DNA of 64,000 nucleotides from Sphingobacterium cellulitidis (GTDB taxonomy: Bacteria; Bacteroidota; Bacteroidia; Sphingobacteriales; Sphingobacteriaceae), in the NCBI GenBank assembly GCA_002245855.1, contig NOUX01000006.1, positions 186,001-250,000 of the forward strand, in the 5' to 3' direction. The notes under the pieces were generated by a model. The model was not told the origin of the DNA. It made no database searches and saw only the letters and a list, made by a program, of their open reading frames with translations. The position numbers were made by a program, and so were the translations under genes. Position 1 is the stretch's first letter. Each line of letters starts with the position of its first letter. This document shows, piece by piece, positions 1 through 9,288 of the stretch.

Positions 1-2
1 AA

Positions 3-563
3 GATGCAACGAATACCACAGAAGATTCAACCAAGGCCGTAGAAGTAAAGGGAGAGGCAATGGAGGAAAAGGAAACTCCAGCAAAACCTAAGGGTTTTAC
101 GCCGAGGTTTAAGGCTGCTAATCTACCTAAGAAAGTAGAACCTGAGAAAAAAGAAGAGGAAATAAAAACTTCAAATACAGAATCGAAAACCGAGGAAGTT
201 AAATCCGAGGAGACAGCTTCAAAGCCAAAGGGATTTACACCGAGATTTAAGGCGGGAAATCTTCCAAAGAAAGTTGAAGCGGAATCTTCAAGGGAGGAAG
301 ATGCTTCAAAGGCCAATCAAGAACTAGCAGGGGAATCGAAGGTTCCCGAAGGTAATAAGGAGCCAAAATCTAAACCGACAGGCTTTAAACCTAGATTTAA
401 AGCAGGTGTTACCAAGACAGATACTAATCAAGAGGAAAAGGAACCTGAAAACCCAAAAGGTCCATCTGAAGAAGCTGAACCTCAACAAACATCAAAACCT
501 ATTGGATTCAAGCCCCGCTTTGCGGTGAAGAAGTCTACCGATCAAAAGAATAAAGAGGATTAG
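3..563 (+). CDS. Lys/Glu/Pro-rich repeat protein, 5' end outside the window
   Basis: I do not recognise a family. The frame is open back to the window edge (it reads DATNTTEDSTK before the Met at 60), so the gene probably starts further left and this is its C-terminal part. The visible protein is highly charged and low in complexity. It carries four copies of a short motif, KPxGFxPRFK, each followed by a basic patch (AANLPKK, AGNLPKK, AGVTK, VKK) and separated by acidic Glu/Ser/Lys linkers of 30-45 residues. No signal peptide or membrane segment is visible in the part present. The alternation of basic aromatic repeat and acidic linker suggests a disordered binding protein, perhaps for nucleic acid or a repeated partner; that is inference only. 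Confidence 0.65.
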   Translation, partial: DATNTTEDSTKAVEVKGEAMEEKETPAKPKGFTPRFKAANLPKKVEPEKKEEEIKTSNTESKTEEVKSEETASKPKGFTPRFKAGNLPKKVEAESSREEDASKANQELAGESKVPEGNKEPKSKPTGFKPRFKAGVTKTDTNQEEKEPENPKGPSEEAEPQQTSKPIGFKPRFAVKKSTDQKNKED

Positions 564-624
564 AAAGATTTCGTATAAAATCTGATTTATTTTATATTTT
601 TAGATTCAAAATTGATAATAAATT

Positions 625-1368
625 ATGTTAAAAGAAGAAAGACAAGCCTATATCATACATCAAATTAATATACACAACAAAGTTTTATCTTCGGATTTAA
701 GTGTTCAGTTAAATGTTTCTGAGGATACCATTCGTCGGGATTTAAATGAGTTGGCAGAGAGTGGAAAAGTATTGAAGGTATATGGTGGGGCATTATCGAA
801 GTCTTTTCAATATCCCTTTCAGGAAGGAAATGTTTATGCCAAGGAGGCGAAGAAAGAGATTGCTTCGAAGGCTATTTCATTAATCCAGAGTGGGATGACC
901 ATTTTAGTGGGCGGTGGGACGAGTATGATTGAATTGGCACGATTGGTTCCGAAGGATGTTCAATGTACTTTCTTTACAATTAGCCCATTGGTTGCCTTGG
1001 AATTGGCTGAGAAAGAAAATTTAGAGGTCTTTCTTTTAGGAGGGAAACTATCCAGAAACACCAATGTGGTATCGGGTTCACAAGTTATCAATGAGTTATC
1101 AGATATCAAGGTGGATTTATGTTTGTTGGGGACGAACAGTTTATCGGTGGAAGAAGGAGTTACGGATTCAGATTGGGAAGTTGTTCAGATCAAAAAAGCC
1201 ATGATCAAATGCTCTCAGAAATTAGGGGTTTTGAGTATAGTGGAGAAATTGAACTCCAACCAGAAGCTAAGGGTGTGCCCATTAAAGGACATTACCTACC
1301 TTATTACAGATTTAAACCCTAAACATCCTAGTTTGGAGGAGTTTAGTAAGCAAATAAATATTATTTAA
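625..1368 (+). CDS. DeoR/GlpR-family transcriptional regulator
   Basis: 247 aa, the usual DeoR-family length. Residues about 5-57 form the N-terminal winged helix-turn-helix: ERQAYIIHQI, then SEDTIRRDLNEL, then GKVLKVYGGAL, the typical DeoR recognition helix and wing. Residues about 75-230 match the DeoRC sugar-phosphate sensor fold, with the GGGTS phosphate-binding loop near residue 97 and a LGTNSL segment near 170. Such proteins usually repress sugar-phosphate or nucleoside catabolic genes and are released by a phosphorylated intermediate. The target is not evident: the left neighbour is a repeat protein and the right neighbour is convergent. Confidence 0.88.
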   Translation: MLKEERQAYIIHQINIHNKVLSSDLSVQLNVSEDTIRRDLNELAESGKVLKVYGGALSKSFQYPFQEGNVYAKEAKKEIASKAISLIQSGMTILVGGGTSMIELARLVPKDVQCTFFTISPLVALELAEKENLEVFLLGGKLSRNTNVVSGSQVINELSDIKVDLCLLGTNSLSVEEGVTDSDWEVVQIKKAMIKCSQKLGVLSIVEKLNSNQKLRVCPLKDITYLITDLNPKHPSLEEFSKQINII

Positions 1369-2487
1369 TCAGATTTTCTTATTAAAAGTTTTTATACGGA
1401 TGGCTCTTTCAACGAGCCATTTGTTGCTTTCAATAAATAGGTTATGCCAAATCAGGTTATAATTTATTCTACGATTGAAAAAAGTTCTTTTAGCATGCTT
1501 TAATAATTTGCTGATGCTGTAGCCTGCTAGTCCATTAAAAGGTTTTGCATAGTAATTGGCATGATGCTTTTTCCATTCTTCCACAGCTTTTTTATTGACA
1601 TATTCTTCATAATCATGATTATTCAGTTTTGCTGATAATGGTCTTATGAAATCAAGGGATAATTTTTTGTCCTTTAATTCTACTGTTTGTTTTTTCTTTT
1701 CAACAATATGGAGGAAGTGCTGATTTAGATTTTTGTTTTCGAATTCAAGTTCAAGGACAGCGCCAATATTCCATTGCGGATGATTAGCATGATAGTCGAA
1801 ATAGAAATTTCCCAGACTGTAAACAATTAATTTCTGGTTATATTCTTCAATCCCTTGTACAATATGCGGATGGTGGGCAATGATTACATCAGCGCCGAGA
1901 TCAATCAATTCTTTATAGCGGTCTTTCCATTCGGGGATTGGCACATCGAGGAGTTCTACACCCGCATGGATCTGAACAATAAGGACATCAACTTGGCTTT
2001 TGTATTTTTGAATATCCTGATTGACCCGTTTGGCGTTTACCCAAGCATGCCCCACTTTACGATCCCCATTCAATGCGCCATAACCATTCTCACCATAAGC
2101 CAAAAATCCATATTTGACATCATCAAAGATTCTGGTTTTAAGTTGATATGCTTGTTGTTCGCTTCCGACACCCAGGGTTTCTTGAACTGGGAATAGTTGC
2201 ATTGTTTTAAGGAGCGCTTCTTCACCATAATCATTAATATGATTATTGGCCATTGCAAAGCAATTGAATCCAAGGTCCTGCACCCATTGAGCTGCAGATT
2301 GATTTTGCGCGAGATGGGGGCCAGTTTTATGGATTGGACTTCCGATCCCTTTAATTGGTGCTTCGAAATTGCATGATTTAAGAATTGCGGAGTCGAATAA
2401 TTCCTGCAAAGCTGGGGAAAATTGAGGTTGTTTTTCACAGACCACATCCCCAACGAAGATAAACTTATGCTTGGAGGCTGCTTGCAT
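1369..2487 (-). CDS. CapA-family (PGA_cap metallophosphatase-like) protein
   Basis: 372 aa. It belongs to the CapA/PgsA-like family (PGA_cap, calcineurin-like fold) associated with capsule and poly-gamma-glutamate synthesis. Visible family motifs are FVGDVV near the N terminus, NFEAPI, ANNHINDYG, HAGVE, HHPHIVQG and YSLGNF, which together form the metal-binding core over about residues 8-235. No signal peptide or membrane helix is evident, unlike many CapA proteins. The start overlaps the end of the upstream asparagine-synthase-like gene by 23 bp, so the two are probably translationally coupled in an operon that begins with the flippase. A role in surface polymer synthesis or modification is inferred from family and context. 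Confidence 0.82.
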   Translation of the reverse strand: MQAASKHKFIFVGDVVCEKQPQFSPALQELFDSAILKSCNFEAPIKGIGSPIHKTGPHLAQNQSAAQWVQDLGFNCFAMANNHINDYGEEALLKTMQLFPVQETLGVGSEQQAYQLKTRIFDDVKYGFLAYGENGYGALNGDRKVGHAWVNAKRVNQDIQKYKSQVDVLIVQIHAGVELLDVPIPEWKDRYKELIDLGADVIIAHHPHIVQGIEEYNQKLIVYSLGNFYFDYHANHPQWNIGAVLELEFENKNLNQHFLHIVEKKKQTVELKDKKLSLDFIRPLSAKLNNHDYEEYVNKKAVEEWKKHHANYYAKPFNGLAGYSISKLLKHAKRTFFNRRINYNLIWHNLFIESNKWLVERAIRIKTFNKKI

Positions 2488-3838
2488 TTCTCTTTAATAA
2501 TAAAGTTTCAATCGGTTTGATTGTAATATAAGCAAAATATGCTTCCAATAAATCGTTTTTTGCGCCAAATAATTTCAAAACACCTTTCACTTTTGGAGTA
2601 TGCATTAGGGTTTGAAAGATTTTTTCTTTCCTGCCAATATGCATTATCTTTTGATTGATCCAATTGAGATAATCAGTATTGAAACATTCCTTTAAGGTTT
2701 CCACATTCAATGGAATCAAGCTTTCATTTAATAAAGCGTAATAGTTTAAGGAGTTTTGATAGGTGTATTTATGTTTTTCCTCTTCAAATAGGAGGTTATT
2801 TTTTCTGAAGAAATCTCTTTGCCAAGTACGGTTTTCACGTCTATCTGCAGGTAGATTCAACATGGAAATAGCGAGGTCTTCATCCACGAATGGGGAATAT
2901 CCAGGGTAGGCAATTTTTGCTGGAACTGAGATGAGATATTGAAGCATCATCATTTTAGTTCTCATAGCGGTGATAATCCGGTATTCGGGAGAGGATAAAT
3001 ATTCTTTTTGTCGGTCGTAAATTGGTTCGACAATTCCGCTATAATCCACGTTCATTGCTAATTTAGAGTCAGCGCTCATTCCATGCGTATATCCCAAGGT
3101 GCGGTAAGAAGCGGCACTGTCGATCATAGGTACTTTGACTGCACCAGCCCAAGCATCGCCTATAATTCCACTTAAAAGATGCATGGGATTTCCTTGTTCC
3201 AGGTGTTTTATTTTATGGTAAAACTCCATATGGTAAGTTCCAGAGGCTGCGACTGCGGGGCCAAACTGTTCATACCATTGATCCATATAGACATTGAATT
3301 TTCCTAAGGAGATTCTTTTCCAATAGGTATTTAGTCTTTGAGATAATAAACCTGCATAGACAGCTTCCCTTGATTCATCCTGATTTAAGGATGTTCCATA
3401 GGTATAGGCATGGATTCGGCTTTTATCATTGATTAATACATTCATTAATCGGGAGTCAAAACCGCCACTTGTAGGGATTAAAATATCATCTTGGAATCCA
3501 TCAGCCCAGTCATTTACTGATTTACGCAGTTTTTCAATAACATCATCCTCATTTGACTTTTTGCCAAGTAATTGCAGGGTTTTGTCTTCGTGGTTCTTTA
3601 CAACTAACTGATTGTTTTCAAGGGATAAAGACTGGTTGGGGAGCAAATATTGGACATTTTTTACTGGAGTATGTCCAAAGACGCTATATCCAAAATCTAA
3701 GTATGCTGCTAAGCCTTCTGGATCAATTTCCAGGTTGTTGTAATCAATGACCTCATTAATATCTTGGCTGTATTTTCCAGTAATTAAATTATAGAATACA
3801 GTTTGATAACCGACCCAATTTCCTTTTGCAACTTCCAT
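2465..3838 (-). CDS. asparagine-synthase-like ATP-pyrophosphatase protein
   Basis: 457 aa. The PP-loop SGGFDSR lies at residues 124-130 and the following 300 residues resemble the C-terminal synthetase domain of class B asparagine synthetases. The N terminus has only the late part of the glutamine amidotransferase fold (GNWVGYQTVFY, AAYLDFGYSVFGHTP). It does not begin MCG, so the catalytic Cys-1 nucleophile is missing. This rules out normal glutamine hydrolysis and points to an amide ligase or a structural N-domain, as seen in several polysaccharide-cluster homologues. The gene starts 5 bp after the flippase stop and overlaps capA, so amidation of a sugar acid in a surface glycan is plausible but unproven. 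Confidence 0.78.
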   Translation of the reverse strand: MEVAKGNWVGYQTVFYNLITGKYSQDINEVIDYNNLEIDPEGLAAYLDFGYSVFGHTPVKNVQYLLPNQSLSLENNQLVVKNHEDKTLQLLGKKSNEDDVIEKLRKSVNDWADGFQDDILIPTSGGFDSRLMNVLINDKSRIHAYTYGTSLNQDESREAVYAGLLSQRLNTYWKRISLGKFNVYMDQWYEQFGPAVAASGTYHMEFYHKIKHLEQGNPMHLLSGIIGDAWAGAVKVPMIDSAASYRTLGYTHGMSADSKLAMNVDYSGIVEPIYDRQKEYLSSPEYRIITAMRTKMMMLQYLISVPAKIAYPGYSPFVDEDLAISMLNLPADRRENRTWQRDFFRKNNLLFEEEKHKYTYQNSLNYYALLNESLIPLNVETLKECFNTDYLNWINQKIMHIGRKEKIFQTLMHTPKVKGVLKLFGAKNDLLEAYFAYITIKPIETLLLKRNASSLQA

Positions 3839-3843
3839 TAAGA

Positions 3844-5292
3844 TTATTTAGCTAATTTTTTCTTTAACATTCCTAATATTTCGAGCCAGATATCATTTTT
3901 TAAGACATGGCTAGCTCCTAAATAAATAATTACGAATATAAGGGTTTGTACGATGATGAGCGCCAAATCGTGCGTGATTAGGTTTAGGTATAAGGGTAGG
4001 TAAGCGAAAAATGCTGCTACAATTGATACGAGAACTGTTGGCAAAAGGTCTTTAGCCTGCATCCAAATTTGGTATCCATAGACCTTTCCACTCATGATTG
4101 CTGCAATGATAAAGCAGATAACCCGTACAGTCAGTAATCCTACCGCAATCATTAGCAATCCATTTTGATAGGTCAAAAACAAAAATAGAATTGCCAGGGA
4201 TACCTTGATAATCTCAAGTCTTAAAAAGAATTTTGAACTGCCTTTTATATTTAAGAAGTTGACATTGAGGTCGGTCAAGGAGGTGAAAATACTTGCTAAA
4301 CACAAAATTTGAAATATGGGGATTGAAGGTATCCATTTATCTGTTAGGAAATAAATGAAGCCTGGTTTTGCTACACATATCGCCAAAAAACTAATAGGAA
4401 TTAACGTGAATGCTAATGTAGACATGGTTTTCCGAGTTGCATTCAAAAATCTCGGGGCATCATCCTGTATAGGTGTAAGTGTAGAAAGGGTAGTTCCTTG
4501 AATAATCGCAGTTATAGTCGTTCCGGGAGTTTCGCCCCATTTATTACCTTGAAAATAGATGCCGACATCATCTGAACTGTAATGTCGTCCTAAAAAAAAT
4601 GAATAAAAAGGAGACAAGATTTTTCCTAACATATTGGAAAACATAAAGGAAATAGAAAAAGCAAAATGGTTCTTTAAAGATGCTGGGCTAAAGAAGAAAT
4701 TCACTTTCCAATTTCCCCATATCCATAACATGAGGGTTCTGAAAAAGGTGTACAACAGAGGTTGTAAAATCAATGCCCATACGCCAAATCCCAATAAAGC
4801 TATTAAAATGACGAGAATTCCAGCAAATAGAATTGCCAACACATTGATTCTAGTTGTCAGTTTGAACTTAAATTGTTTTAATATTTTAACATACTGGACG
4901 ATTCCAAAAGAATGGACGATAATTTGCAGGAATAGTACTCTGGCATATAATGCTAAACCGGGGACATTGTTGTATTGTTCGATATAAGGGGCGGAAAAGA
5001 ATAAGATGAGATAAATAATCACACTTACCATTAAGTTAAAGGTAAACATGGTTGAATAATCTTTTTCCTCGACCACTTTTGTTCGGATTAAGGATGTGGC
5101 AAGACCGCTATCGACAAATGAAGTTGCGATTACTGAGAAAATCATCAGGACTGCGACTACACCGAAATCCTCAGTAGTTAAGATCCTGGCAGTAATGATA
5201 CCGACAATGGTAACAATTGCTTGGTTGCCAAATCGATCTAAGGCATTCCAGAAAAGGCCTTGAATTGTGATATTCTTAGTGTTTTCGCTCAT
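3844..5292 (-). CDS. Wzx-type lipopolysaccharide/oligosaccharide flippase (MOP superfamily)
   Basis: 482 aa, hydrophobic throughout with about 12-14 predicted membrane helices, the size and pattern of polysaccharide flippases. The N-terminal stretch (GLFWNALDRFGNQAI, then ILTTEDFGVVAVLMIF, then SFVDSGLATSLIR) is typical of this family. It would flip undecaprenyl-linked oligosaccharide units across the inner membrane. It is the first gene of a leftward run with the asparagine-synthase-like and CapA-like genes. A possible -7 element, TAAATTTG on the minus strand, lies at 5309-5316 upstream of the start, without a clear -33 partner. Confidence 0.87.
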   Translation of the reverse strand: MSENTKNITIQGLFWNALDRFGNQAIVTIVGIITARILTTEDFGVVAVLMIFSVIATSFVDSGLATSLIRTKVVEEKDYSTMFTFNLMVSVIIYLILFFSAPYIEQYNNVPGLALYARVLFLQIIVHSFGIVQYVKILKQFKFKLTTRINVLAILFAGILVILIALLGFGVWALILQPLLYTFFRTLMLWIWGNWKVNFFFSPASLKNHFAFSISFMFSNMLGKILSPFYSFFLGRHYSSDDVGIYFQGNKWGETPGTTITAIIQGTTLSTLTPIQDDAPRFLNATRKTMSTLAFTLIPISFLAICVAKPGFIYFLTDKWIPSIPIFQILCLASIFTSLTDLNVNFLNIKGSSKFFLRLEIIKVSLAILFLFLTYQNGLLMIAVGLLTVRVICFIIAAIMSGKVYGYQIWMQAKDLLPTVLVSIVAAFFAYLPLYLNLITHDLALIIVQTLIFVIIYLGASHVLKNDIWLEILGMLKKKLAK

Positions 5293-5416
5293 TTATCCGA
5301 ATAATCAACAAATTTAGGAAAGATTATTGTACAGCATAAGAAAAAAGCATTATACTTAATGCATTACGAGATTTACTCATATATTTGATTTAGAATATTT
5401 TGATTTTCTGTTTCAC

Positions 5417-6334
5417 ATGCTAGCACCCATCGCATTATTTGTTTACAATAGGCCCCAACATACCCGTAAGACATTAGCAGCTCTTGAGGCCAATACCTTG
5501 GCGGAAGAATCTGATATTTATATTTTTTCCGATGGTGCCAAGACCGCGCAGGACATTGAGTCGGTGAATCAGGTACGCTCGATTATCCGGGAACCCTGGA
5601 AGTTTAAGCATATATATATTATTGAGCGTTCTCAAAACAAGGGTTTAGCCAATAGCATCATAGAAGGTGTGAGTCAGGTTGTGCAGAAACATGGGAAGAT
5701 CATAGTATTGGAGGATGATTTAGAGACTTCCACCTATGCGCTTCAATATTTCAATGATGCCTTGATTCAGTACGAGGATCAAGAAAAGGTCATGGAGATT
5801 TCAGGATATATGTATCCGGTTGAAAAGCCGAAGAAATTGCCACAATCATTTTTCTTTAGGGTTGCGAACAGTTGGGGATGGGCAACCTGGGCGCGGGCGT
5901 GGAAGCATTTTAATCCAGACATTGAGGAGTTAACGAAAGATTTCACAGGTAAGCAGCGGAAGGCATTTTCTGTGGATGGGTCGGAGAATTTTTGGAAACA
6001 GGTGCAGCAGTTCAAAGCCGGCAAGATTAATTCTTGGGCTATTCGATGGTATCTATCGGTATTTAATCAAGGCGGGTTGGCCTTGTACCCACGATATTCC
6101 TTTATTCAAAATACAGGGACAGATGGTTCGGGAACACATTCTGATGTGGATCAGGTATATAGAGTGGAACTATCAAAAAAACCAGTACGCAAGTTTCCAG
6201 TTATCATTGAGGAGGATCCGCTAGCCTTTGAGGCTATAAAGCATTTCTATAAGAACCGTAAGGGGACTTTTTTCGAAAGGCTAGCCAAGTATCTTGAGAA
6301 AAAGATGTTGCAGCGGAAAATGCGTAAAATCTAA
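5417..6334 (+). CDS. glycosyltransferase (GT2-like, GT-A fold)
   Basis: 305 aa. The N terminus (APIALFVYNRPQHTRKTLAAL) and the acidic cluster VLEDDLE (Asp100/Asp101) fit a GT-A nucleotide-sugar transferase with a metal-binding DxD-type site. WGWATWARAWKHF in the middle is a recurrent motif in this glycosyltransferase subgroup. No signal peptide or membrane helix is seen, so it should act at the cytoplasmic face on a lipid-linked acceptor. It is divergent from the flippase and convergent with the FkbM gene, whose stop overlaps its own by 4 bp. TATATTTG at 5380-5387 is a plausible -7 element. The donor and acceptor sugars cannot be read from the sequence. Confidence 0.83.
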   Translation: MLAPIALFVYNRPQHTRKTLAALEANTLAEESDIYIFSDGAKTAQDIESVNQVRSIIREPWKFKHIYIIERSQNKGLANSIIEGVSQVVQKHGKIIVLEDDLETSTYALQYFNDALIQYEDQEKVMEISGYMYPVEKPKKLPQSFFFRVANSWGWATWARAWKHFNPDIEELTKDFTGKQRKAFSVDGSENFWKQVQQFKAGKINSWAIRWYLSVFNQGGLALYPRYSFIQNTGTDGSGTHSDVDQVYRVELSKKPVRKFPVIIEEDPLAFEAIKHFYKNRKGTFFERLAKYLEKKMLQRKMRKI

Positions 6335-7059
6335 TTTTCTTCCTGATTTTTAAAAAATAGTGTTCTTTTGGTTTTTGCCACCAAGGCATAACCTTTTTGT
6401 AGCATAAGCTGAAATACCTCAGATTGGTTAAGGTCAGCAATCGCCAATTCTTCTTCGACGAGAACGAATGTTGGTCTAAATTGTTGCCAATCATTACTGT
6501 TCAAAACTATCAGGTCGAACCCTTCGGCATCTACGGATAAGAAGTCTATTTTTTTTCCTTTCGGAACATATTTCTGTAAGACCTCTTTTAGAGGTAATGT
6601 AGGTACGGGAATTGTTTTTAATAGATGATATTTTGCATTTAAGCCATCTCTTTTTTCGGAGATTTCTTTGGAGAAACCATTAAGTGCAGGTTCATTGAAG
6701 CAGTAATAGGTCAATTCTTGGGGGCTTTCGCTGATTCCAATATTAAGATTGACATCCTTTTTACGGAACCATTTGAACCATTTCATGGCTTCAGGGGAAG
6801 GTTCGATATTAATTCCACGCCAACCTTTTTTATAGAAATACATGGTATTTGAGAAACGATAGGGATGATGGGCACCAACGTCGATATAAAAACCTTTATA
6901 GTTTTTTCTGCCTTCATAGAAACCACGGAGGACCATGTCCTCCCCTTCCTGGGAGAAAGAACGGGCATGAAAGAACTTATGGATCGGAAAATAAGTTAAG
7001 ATAGTTTTTTTAAGTTTTGACATTTGGTCTATAGATTTTTCAATCGTTAATATATTCAA
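6331..7059 (-). CDS. FkbM-family SAM-dependent methyltransferase
   Basis: 242 aa. Residues 59-64 (IDVGAH) form the SAM-binding motif I, followed by HPYRFSNTMYFYKKGW, characteristic of FkbM methyltransferases in glycan clusters. FLSVDAEGFDLIVL near residue 175 is the conserved FkbM post-core segment. It probably O-methylates a sugar of the surface glycan or a lipid-linked intermediate. The gene ends tail-to-tail with the preceding glycosyltransferase (4-bp overlap of stops) and is divergent from the next one across a 178-bp gap. Confidence 0.85.
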   Translation of the reverse strand: MNILTIEKSIDQMSKLKKTILTYFPIHKFFHARSFSQEGEDMVLRGFYEGRKNYKGFYIDVGAHHPYRFSNTMYFYKKGWRGINIEPSPEAMKWFKWFRKKDVNLNIGISESPQELTYYCFNEPALNGFSKEISEKRDGLNAKYHLLKTIPVPTLPLKEVLQKYVPKGKKIDFLSVDAEGFDLIVLNSNDWQQFRPTFVLVEEELAIADLNQSEVFQLMLQKGYALVAKTKRTLFFKNQEEN

Positions 7060-7237
7060 TTAAAGTACAATTATTTTTTTAGGTAATTAGGATCGGGAAA
7101 AAATTTAGGAGCTTTTAACATTTTGATTTAGGGATGATTGAAGTTCTGGGATGGATTAAGAAAAATTTGACCTGCGTATTTGTTTTTCAATTACCTATTT
7201 TTGCAGTGTTCATTCATAATAATCATTTCCCATTAGC

Positions 7238-7990
7238 ATGGCTTATCCAAAGGTTTCAATTATCACCATAGTTTTCAATAATGTCCGCGATATTGGTTTT
7301 ACGTTGGCTTCGGTTGACAAGCAGACCTATCCGAACATTGAATATATCGTGATTGATGGGAAATCTACTGATGGTACGTTGGATGTTCTTTCAGAATACC
7401 GGGATACAATCAATGTGTTGGTTTCGGAGAAGGATAATGGGATTTACGATGCGATGAACAAGGGACTATCCTTGGCTACGGGGGATTACGTCCTATTTTT
7501 AAATTCTGGAGACGAGCTTTATGCTGCAAATACCTTAGAGAAGGTTTTTGGGAATGAGGATTATGCGGATATTTATTATGGTGAGACGAAACTCATCAAT
7601 GAGGATCGGGAGGTGATTGGGGATAGACGGCATAAGACCCCTGAGAATTTTGATTGGCAATCGTTTAAGTATGGTATGAATGTTTGTCATCAAGCGATTT
7701 ATATCAAGCGTAGCTTAACTACTCCCTATGATTTGCAGTATAAATTGAGTTCAGACATAGATTGGGTTATTCGGGCTGCTCAAAAGGCGAATAAGGTAGT
7801 CAATGTCAAGGATTATGTCGCAAAGTATTTGGTTGGGGGGATGTCACAACAGCGACATAAGCAGAGTTTGAAGGAGCGATATGCTATTTTTAAGAAATAT
7901 TATGGTTTTGTTCCCAACCTTATCAACCATGGTGTTATCGCGATGCGATTATTAGTTCATCGATTGAAGCATGGCAAAACAAGAGACTAA
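7238..7990 (+). CDS. glycosyltransferase family 2
   Basis: 250 aa, single GT2 domain. VSIITIVFNN at the N terminus, the VIDGKSTDGT loop at 38-47, EKDNGIYDAMNKGLSLATGDY and the NSGDE metal-binding cluster at 89-93 are diagnostic. No membrane segments are present, so it is a cytosolic inverting transferase like WcaA/WcaE. TATTTTTG at 7196-7203 is a candidate -7 promoter element. Its 3' end overlaps the following DUF3820 gene by 20 bp. Its role in the same surface-glycan locus is inferred from context. Confidence 0.88.
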   Translation: MAYPKVSIITIVFNNVRDIGFTLASVDKQTYPNIEYIVIDGKSTDGTLDVLSEYRDTINVLVSEKDNGIYDAMNKGLSLATGDYVLFLNSGDELYAANTLEKVFGNEDYADIYYGETKLINEDREVIGDRRHKTPENFDWQSFKYGMNVCHQAIYIKRSLTTPYDLQYKLSSDIDWVIRAAQKANKVVNVKDYVAKYLVGGMSQQRHKQSLKERYAIFKKYYGFVPNLINHGVIAMRLLVHRLKHGKTRD

Positions 7991-8207
7991 TTTTTTGAAT
8001 CCCAATTTATTGGTTGAATTGGCCAATAGTCGGATGCCATTTGGGAAATATCAAGGCTATTTATTGATGTACTTGCCGGAGCCCTATTTGGCTTGGTTCA
8101 AGCAAAAGGGGTTTCCTCCTGGGAAAATAGGGGTTTTACTGGAGACATTATATGAAATAAAGCTGAATGGGTTGGAGTATTTATTGACTCCATTAATCAA
8201 AAAGTGA
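7971..8207 (+). CDS. DUF3820 family small protein
   Basis: 78 aa. The segment SRMPFGKYQGYLLMYLPEPY, followed by LAWFKQKGFPPGKIG, matches the DUF3820 family of small proteins, sometimes annotated as quorum-regulated virulence factors or exonuclease-associated domains. The biochemical function is not established. The start overlaps the end of the glycosyltransferase by 20 bp in another frame, so translational coupling is likely. No signal or membrane segment is seen. Confidence 0.8.
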   Translation: MAKQETNFLNPNLLVELANSRMPFGKYQGYLLMYLPEPYLAWFKQKGFPPGKIGVLLETLYEIKLNGLEYLLTPLIKK

Positions 8208-8219
8208 TGAATATCAATT

Positions 8220-8246
8220 TTTGATCATTCAATTTTTTTATCTTTG
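8220..8246 (+). promoter_or_regulatory. candidate Bacteroidota promoter for trhO
   Basis: TATCTTTG at 8239-8246 fits the TAnnTTTG -7 element, and TTTG at 8220-8223 could be the -33 element, although the 15-nt spacer is shorter than usual. It lies 51 bp before the trhO start. Confidence 0.45.
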
Positions 8247-8296
8247 CATCATTATTTAAAACATTAAACGCCGTTTGCAGCGGTATCAATGAATAT

Positions 8297-9268
8297 ATGG
8301 CACAATATCAAACATTGCTGTACTATTGTTACAGCCCTATCGAGAATGCGGAAAAATTCGCAGAAGATCATTTAGAATTTTGTAAATCACTTGGGTTATT
8401 AGGTCGGATTATCGTTGCGGACGAGGGTCTTAATGGCACTGTTTCGGGGACTCCAGAGTCCTGTGCGGCCTATATGGAGCATATTCATTCAGATCCGAGA
8501 TTTTCGAAGACCGAATTTAAGATTGACGATGTGGAAGAAGTTTCATTTATCAAGATGCATTGTCGTTATAAGGAGGAGATTGTACATTCAGGGTTACGTA
8601 ATCCTGCGGAGATCAATCCTAATAAACAGACTGGAATTCATTTGGAGCCAAAAGATTTCTTGGCGATGAAGGATCAGGAAGATGTGGTTGTTTTGGATGT
8701 TCGTTCGAATTATGAACATAATGTAGGTCGTTTTAAGAATGCAATTACCTTAGATATTGAAAACTTCAGGGAGTTTCCTGAAAAAGTTAAGGAGCTTGAG
8801 CATTTAAAAGGCAAGAAGATATTAACCTATTGTACCGGTGGTATTAAATGTGAGAAAGCCTCCGCTTTATTGTTGAAGGAAGGATTTGAGGATGTTTACC
8901 AATTACATGGCGGAATTATTAAATACGGCAAGGAAGCTGGAGGGGAGGATTTTGAAGGCGAATGTTATGTCTTTGATAATCGAGTAACCGTTCCTGTCAA
9001 TTCGGTTAATCCATCTGTTGTTTCGACCTGTAAAAACTGTGGTAAGATTACTTCGAAGATGATAAACTGTGCAAACCCTGTTTGTAATGAGCATTTCACG
9101 CAGTGTGATGAATGTGGGTGGGAATTAGAAGGTTGTTGTTCATCAGCATGTCAGACACATCCACGGAAGCGTGAATATGATGGTACAGGTTATTATGTTA
9201 AGGTTCCGCAGCCAGTTAATGAGGAAAAAATCTCTAAGCGAAAACACAAGAAATTGGTTAAAAATTAA
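8297..9268 (+). CDS. trhO: tRNA uridine(34) hydroxylase TrhO (rhodanese family)
   Basis: 323 aa, the usual size for the TrhO/YceA family. An N-terminal acylphosphatase-like domain (about 1-95, with IVADEGLNGTVSGT) is followed by a rhodanese domain (about 125-220) with the active-site loop TYCTGGIKCEKAS and Cys179 as the likely reactive cysteine. A Cys-rich tail (CKNCGKI, CANPVCNEHFTQCDECGWELEGCCSSACQ) is typical of the long TrhO form and may bind metal. The enzyme hydroxylates U34 in tRNA to ho5U using O2. It is a single-gene unit with its own promoter candidate and terminator. Confidence 0.92.
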   Translation: MAQYQTLLYYCYSPIENAEKFAEDHLEFCKSLGLLGRIIVADEGLNGTVSGTPESCAAYMEHIHSDPRFSKTEFKIDDVEEVSFIKMHCRYKEEIVHSGLRNPAEINPNKQTGIHLEPKDFLAMKDQEDVVVLDVRSNYEHNVGRFKNAITLDIENFREFPEKVKELEHLKGKKILTYCTGGIKCEKASALLLKEGFEDVYQLHGGIIKYGKEAGGEDFEGECYVFDNRVTVPVNSVNPSVVSTCKNCGKITSKMINCANPVCNEHFTQCDECGWELEGCCSSACQTHPRKREYDGTGYYVKVPQPVNEEKISKRKHKKLVKN

Positions 9269-9288
9269 AAGTTTATTAAAAATATTGG

